Assembly (NCBI RefSeq): GCF_003096575.1
Contig: NZ_QEKT01000001.1
Coordinates: forward strand, 68,102 to 132,101
Direction of reading: 5' to 3'
Length of the DNA: 64,000 nt
Origin: Convivina intestini
GTDB taxonomy: Bacteria; Bacillota; Bacilli; Lactobacillales; Lactobacillaceae
Shown here: positions 60,691 through 64,000 of the stretch, one piece after another
How the letters are laid out: the number at the start of each line of letters is the position of its first letter
Position numbering within the stretch: the stretch's first letter is position 1
The notes under the pieces: model-generated
Told to the model about the DNA's origin: nothing
What the model saw: only the letters and a program-made list of their open reading frames with translations
The model's database searches: none
Position numbers and translations under genes: made by a program

Positions 60691-62154
60691 ATGCGCTATG
60701 TATCAACTCGTGGGCAAGCCCCAGCTGTCAGTGCTAGTCAAGCTATTTTAGCTGGTATTGCACCGGATGGTGGGCTATATGTGCCGGAACAATGGCCTCA
60801 AATTAGTCTGGACTGGCAAGAGCTTGCCAACCAGTCCTACCAAGAAATTGCAGAACTGATTTTAGCTGCTTTTCTAGATGACTTTACCCCGATGGAAATT
60901 CAGTCAGTCGTCCAAGCGGCTTATGGAGCGCAATGGGATAGTAGTAAAATTGTGAATCTGCATCAAACCGGAAACCTTCACTACATGGAGCTCTTCCACG
61001 GACCAACTTTGGCCTTTAAAGACGTTGCCTTACAAGCCTTACCACATCTATTGACAACCGCTGCTGCTAAGCAAGGCAATCATGACAAAATCGTCATTTT
61101 AACAGCGACCTCTGGTGATACGGGAACAGCTGCTATGAGTGGGTTTGGGGATGTTGATCAAACTGAAATTTTGGTCTTTTATCCTGAAATTGGTGTCAGT
61201 GATATTCAACGGCAACAAATGCAAACAGAGCCAGCTGCTAACGCGCATGTAACGGCTATCACCGGTAACTTTGATGATGCCCAGCGGGCTGTTAAATCCC
61301 TCTTAGGTCAAAAAGAACTCCATGAGCGTTTGGCCCAACATCAGCTGCGCTTTTCATCAGCCAACTCGATTAATATTGGCCGGTTGATTCCACAAATCGT
61401 TTATTATATCTATGCTTATGCGCAATTAGTTAAACAAGGACAAATTGAAGCCGGCCAGATGGTTGATATTGCCGTACCAACTGGTAATTTTGGGAATATC
61501 TTAGCGGCCTATTATGCTAGCCAAATTGGCCTACCTGTCAATGAGTTTACCGTCGCCTCTAATGAAAACAATGTGCTAACTGACTTCTTTAATACTGGTC
61601 GTTATGATCGGCGACGGGATTTTAAGGTTACTAGTGCTCCGGCGATGGACATCTTGGTTTCTAGTAACTTAGAACGACTGATTTATTTTGCTAGTGGTCA
61701 AAATAGCCAAGAAGTTGCTGAGTATATGCAAGCCTTGGATGAAAATGGTTTTTATCAGCTTAAGGGTACTACCCAAGCTAATTTGAGTCATTTTAAGGCT
61801 GGTTATGCTAATGAAGAACAAATTAAAGCTACGATTCACAATACTTTCCAACAAGACGATTATTTATTAGATCCGCATACAGCTGTGGGACGTTTTGTAA
61901 TCGGCCAACATAGTGATTTGAAGCGACCAACCTTACTAGCCGCAACTGCTAGTCCCTATAAGTTCCCCCAGGCAGTCTTAACAGCGCTGGATCAACCGGA
62001 CGCTGGTGGACAAGCCGGCTTAGTAGCCTTAGCAACTTGTACCAATTCAAAAATTCCGGCCCAGATTCAAAGTCTATTTGATCAACCAATTTTGCATAAG
62101 CAGGTGATTGAGCCTGATCAAATTCAAGCCACTATTAATCAATTACTTTTCTAA
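60691..62154 (+). CDS. thrC: Threonine synthase
   Basis: ThrC is a PLP enzyme converting O-phosphohomoserine to threonine. The N-terminal MRYVSTRGQAP is typical, the PLP lysine is in GPTLAFKDVALQ near residue 110, and the phosphate loop is in TATSGDTGTAAM. It is 487 aa, the long (ThrC1) form. The start is ATG 60691, 8 nt after AAGGAG; an in-frame ATG at 60685 is too close to that site. It diverges from thrB. Confidence 0.95.
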   Translation: MRYVSTRGQAPAVSASQAILAGIAPDGGLYVPEQWPQISLDWQELANQSYQEIAELILAAFLDDFTPMEIQSVVQAAYGAQWDSSKIVNLHQTGNLHYMELFHGPTLAFKDVALQALPHLLTTAAAKQGNHDKIVILTATSGDTGTAAMSGFGDVDQTEILVFYPEIGVSDIQRQQMQTEPAANAHVTAITGNFDDAQRAVKSLLGQKELHERLAQHQLRFSSANSINIGRLIPQIVYYIYAYAQLVKQGQIEAGQMVDIAVPTGNFGNILAAYYASQIGLPVNEFTVASNENNVLTDFFNTGRYDRRRDFKVTSAPAMDILVSSNLERLIYFASGQNSQEVAEYMQALDENGFYQLKGTTQANLSHFKAGYANEEQIKATIHNTFQQDDYLLDPHTAVGRFVIGQHSDLKRPTLLAATASPYKFPQAVLTALDQPDAGGQAGLVALATCTNSKIPAQIQSLFDQPILHKQVIEPDQIQATINQLLF

Positions 62155-62181
62155 CTCAAACTAAAAAGAACGAGGTGAATA

Positions 62182-63414
62182 ATGTCATATCAAGATCAAG
62201 ATCCACTAGTATGGAGTGCCATTCAACAAGAAGCTGCTCGTCAAAATCGTAATATTGAATTAATTGCTTCGGAAAATTTTGCTTCTCAGGGTGTCCGGGC
62301 GGCGCAAGGTTCAGTTTTGACCAATAAATATGCTGAGGGTTATCCCTATAAACGCTACTACGGTGGAACTGAATACGTCGATGTGATTGAACAAGTCGCG
62401 ATTGATCGCTTAAAGGCCTTATTCGGCGCTGAATATGCCAACGTTCAGCCTCATTCAGGTTCCCAGGCTAATGCCGCAGCCTATATGGCCTTTTTAAAGC
62501 CTGGTGATAAGATTTTAGGTATGGATTTAGATGCTGGGGGACATTTGACTCATGGGGCTAAGGTTAGTTTTTCTGGGAAAATCTATGAGTCTCATACTTA
62601 TGGTGTTGATTCTGATAGTGAACGGCTAGACTATGATGATATTGCTCGCATTGCCCGCCAAGTTAAGCCACAAATGATTGTCGCTGGTGCCTCGGCCTAT
62701 TCACGTATTATTGATTTCCAAAAGTTCCGTGACATTGCTGATGAAGTGGGGGCCTACTTGATGGTCGATATGGCCCATATTGCTGGTTTAGTTGCGGCTG
62801 GCTTACATCCTAATCCCGTTGGCATTGCTGATGTTGTGACTTCGACAACCCATAAAACCTTACGGGGACCACGTGGTGGTATTATTTTGTCCCAAGAAAA
62901 GTACGCTAAACAGCTTAATTCAGCTATTTTCCCCGGTTCGCAAGGTGGACCTTTGGAACATGTGGTTGCTGCTAAGGCCGTGGCTTTTGGGGAAGCTTTG
63001 CAACCAAGTTTTAAAGACTATGCCCAGCAAGTGATTACTAATGCCCAGGCTATGGCCGATGTCTTTAGTGCCAGTGCGGATATTCGTGTGGTAACAGGTG
63101 GGACGGATAATCATCTCTTTAATTTGGATTTGACGCAGACGGGTCTTAATGGAAAACAAACGCAAGAATTGTTAGATTCGGTTTCAATTACGACTAATAA
63201 GGAAGCTTTGCCAAATGAACAATTGAGTCCCTTTGTGACCTCTGGTATTCGCATTGGAACTCCAGCAATTACCACTCGTGGTTTTAACGAACAAGATGCT
63301 CAGCAAGTGGCTCACTTTATTGAACAAGCTATCCATCAACACGATGATTCCCAAGCACTTAAAGCCATTAAGCAACAGGTTGAGATTCTGTCCATGGCCC
63401 ACCGTTTTGCTTGA
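62182..63414 (+). CDS. glyA: Serine hydroxymethyltransferase
   Basis: GlyA interconverts serine and glycine with transfer of a one-carbon unit to tetrahydrofolate. Motifs are [35 protein letters not shown], the PLP lysine in [15 protein letters not shown] near residue 225, and [11 protein letters not shown]. It is 410 aa. GAGGTGA precedes the ATG. It is followed at once by the 5-formyl-THF cyclo-ligase gene, so the pair serves folate one-carbon metabolism. Glycine may also come from threonine aldolase activity. Confidence 0.97.
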   Translation: MSYQDQDPLVWSAIQQEAARQNRNIELIASENFASQGVRAAQGSVLTNKYAEGYPYKRYYGGTEYVDVIEQVAIDRLKALFGAEYANVQPHSGSQANAAAYMAFLKPGDKILGMDLDAGGHLTHGAKVSFSGKIYESHTYGVDSDSERLDYDDIARIARQVKPQMIVAGASAYSRIIDFQKFRDIADEVGAYLMVDMAHIAGLVAAGLHPNPVGIADVVTSTTHKTLRGPRGGIILSQEKYAKQLNSAIFPGSQGGPLEHVVAAKAVAFGEALQPSFKDYAQQVITNAQAMADVFSASADIRVVTGGTDNHLFNLDLTQTGLNGKQTQELLDSVSITTNKEALPNEQLSPFVTSGIRIGTPAITTRGFNEQDAQQVAHFIEQAIHQHDDSQALKAIKQQVEILSMAHRFA

Positions 63415-63419
63415 TTACG

Positions 63420-63968
63420 ATGGTGCAATTGGATAAAAAGGACTGGCGCTTAAAGCAAAAAGAGCGTTTAAAAAGTTATCAAGGAACTCATCGTAGGCAA
63501 GAAGAAGCGGTTTTACGACAGCAGCTGTTACAAATGGTCAGCTGGAAAACAGCTCAACGAGTGGCTTTGACGCTTAGTTTGCCCTTTGAATTGGACACTC
63601 AGCCCTTAATTAATGCGGCTTGGCAGGCTGGTAAGCAAGTGGTTGTTCCCCAAATTAAACACCAAACGATGGTTTTTGTAGAAATTACGCCACAGACTAG
63701 CTACCAAGCAGGGCCTATGGGTATCTTAGAACCCTGTGATGCAACCATTGTTCAGTCGGAGACCATTGACTTAGTCGTTACCCCTGGTTTGGCCTTTACC
63801 AAAACTGGGAAACGATTAGGATTTGGGGCTGGTTACTATGACCGCTTTCTAGTAAATTATGCGGGACCAACTGTTGCCTTAGCCTTAAGTTGCCAAATTG
63901 TACTAGATTTACCGCAAGATAAATATGATCAAAGAATTATGACAATTCTTTTTGATGACCACTGCTAA
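63420..63968 (+). CDS. 5-formyltetrahydrofolate cyclo-ligase
   Basis: Converts 5-formyl-THF to 5,10-methenyl-THF using ATP; SHMT produces 5-formyl-THF as a side product, so the position after glyA makes sense. Motifs are KKDWRLKQKERLKSY, QVVVPQI, GPMGILEP and the ATP loop KRLGFGAGYYDRFL near residue 140. It is 182 aa from ATG 63420; a TTG at 63411 is in frame. No ribosome site is clear, so translation may be coupled to the glyA stop 6 nt upstream. Confidence 0.93.
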   Translation: MVQLDKKDWRLKQKERLKSYQGTHRRQEEAVLRQQLLQMVSWKTAQRVALTLSLPFELDTQPLINAAWQAGKQVVVPQIKHQTMVFVEITPQTSYQAGPMGILEPCDATIVQSETIDLVVTPGLAFTKTGKRLGFGAGYYDRFLVNYAGPTVALALSCQIVLDLPQDKYDQRIMTILFDDHC

Positions 63969-63984
63969 AAACAGTGGTTTTTTT
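63958..63984 (+). terminator. Terminator after the cyclo-ligase gene
   Basis: CCACTG (63959-63964) with CAGTGG (63972-63977), 7-nt loop, seven T. The stem overlaps the stop codon. Confidence 0.85.
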
Positions 63985-64000
63985 AACTTGCTTATACGAA

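Noticed and set aside
1-64000. CRISPR arrays, insertion sequences, prophage, tRNA or rRNA genes
   Set aside because: No regularly spaced repeats, transposase genes, phage genes or tRNA-like cloverleaf were seen; intergenic gaps are mostly under 200 nt and the single longer one is the aro leader.

Overview
The window is 64 kb of a low-to-mid GC Gram-positive chromosome that looks like a lactic acid bacterium of the Lactobacillaceae, possibly the Leuconostoc/Weissella side; the genus is a guess. Supporting signs are strong AGGAGG-type ribosome sites, frequent TTG/GTG starts, a mevalonate-pathway HMG-CoA synthase, a class 1A (fumarate-type) PyrD, and firmicute neighbourhoods (DUF2929 beside dnaE, ypmS-yozE-rbgA-rnhB, phoH-ybeY-dgkA-era-recO). 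Almost everything is chromosomal housekeeping. No insertion sequence, prophage, CRISPR array, rRNA or tRNA was seen.

Layout. 1-6.1 kb: end of glyS, lepA, an MDR oxidoreductase, prmA, rsmE and a small membrane protein. 6.2-11.2 kb: an ABC-F ATPase with one degenerate ATP site, mvaS, a nucleoside deoxyribosyltransferase and an ACT-domain/UPF0210 pair. 11.2-14.9 kb: a small orphan gene, xerC, an aldose epimerase relative and a haem catalase. 15.0-23.95 kb: an aromatic amino acid operon (aroE, DAHP synthase, aroB, aroC, aroA, tyrA, an aroK-chorismate mutase fusion, a short prephenate-dehydratase/BacA-like gene, aroD). 23.9-30.1 kb: a candidate small RNA, an HTH plus membrane-protein pair, an amidase, pyrD, a second ABC-F ATPase, dprA and a membrane-anchored split-barrel protein. 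30.1-37.9 kb: topA, a ThiD/PdxK kinase and menF-menD-menH-menC. 37.9-47.8 kb: an AdaA-like regulator, then a long co-directional run TPR-cca-folA-degV-ypmS-yozE-rbgA-rnhB-trmK-nif3-pepT. 47.8-58.2 kb: DUF2929, dnaE, pyk, phoH, ybeY, two tandem dgkA genes (the second frameshifted), era, recO, ansA. 58.2-64 kb: aspartate kinase and thrB diverging from thrC, then glyA and a 5-formyl-THF cyclo-ligase.

The most interesting region is the 0.43 kb gap before aroE. It holds a promoter, a 17-codon ORF with a good ribosome site whose codons 11-16 read Tyr-Phe-Tyr-Phe-Trp-Phe, a long hairpin whose 5' side includes those codons, an alternative pairing, and a rho-independent terminator followed by a second one. 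This is the layout of ribosome-mediated attenuation (as in the enteric trp and phe leaders), here in front of a whole shikimate operon of a firmicute, where T-box or protein-based control would be the usual expectation. The operon itself carries an unusual SK-CM fusion and a short PDT-like protein in place of a normal PheA.

Other points worth a second look are an exact 11-bp tandem duplication that breaks the second dgkA paralogue, three genes whose -10 box lies 6-7 bases before the start codon and which lack a ribosome site (apparently leaderless), a dprA ribosome site buried in a terminator hairpin, a palindrome inside the katA promoter, and a long inverted repeat over the -35 box of the HTH/membrane-protein pair.
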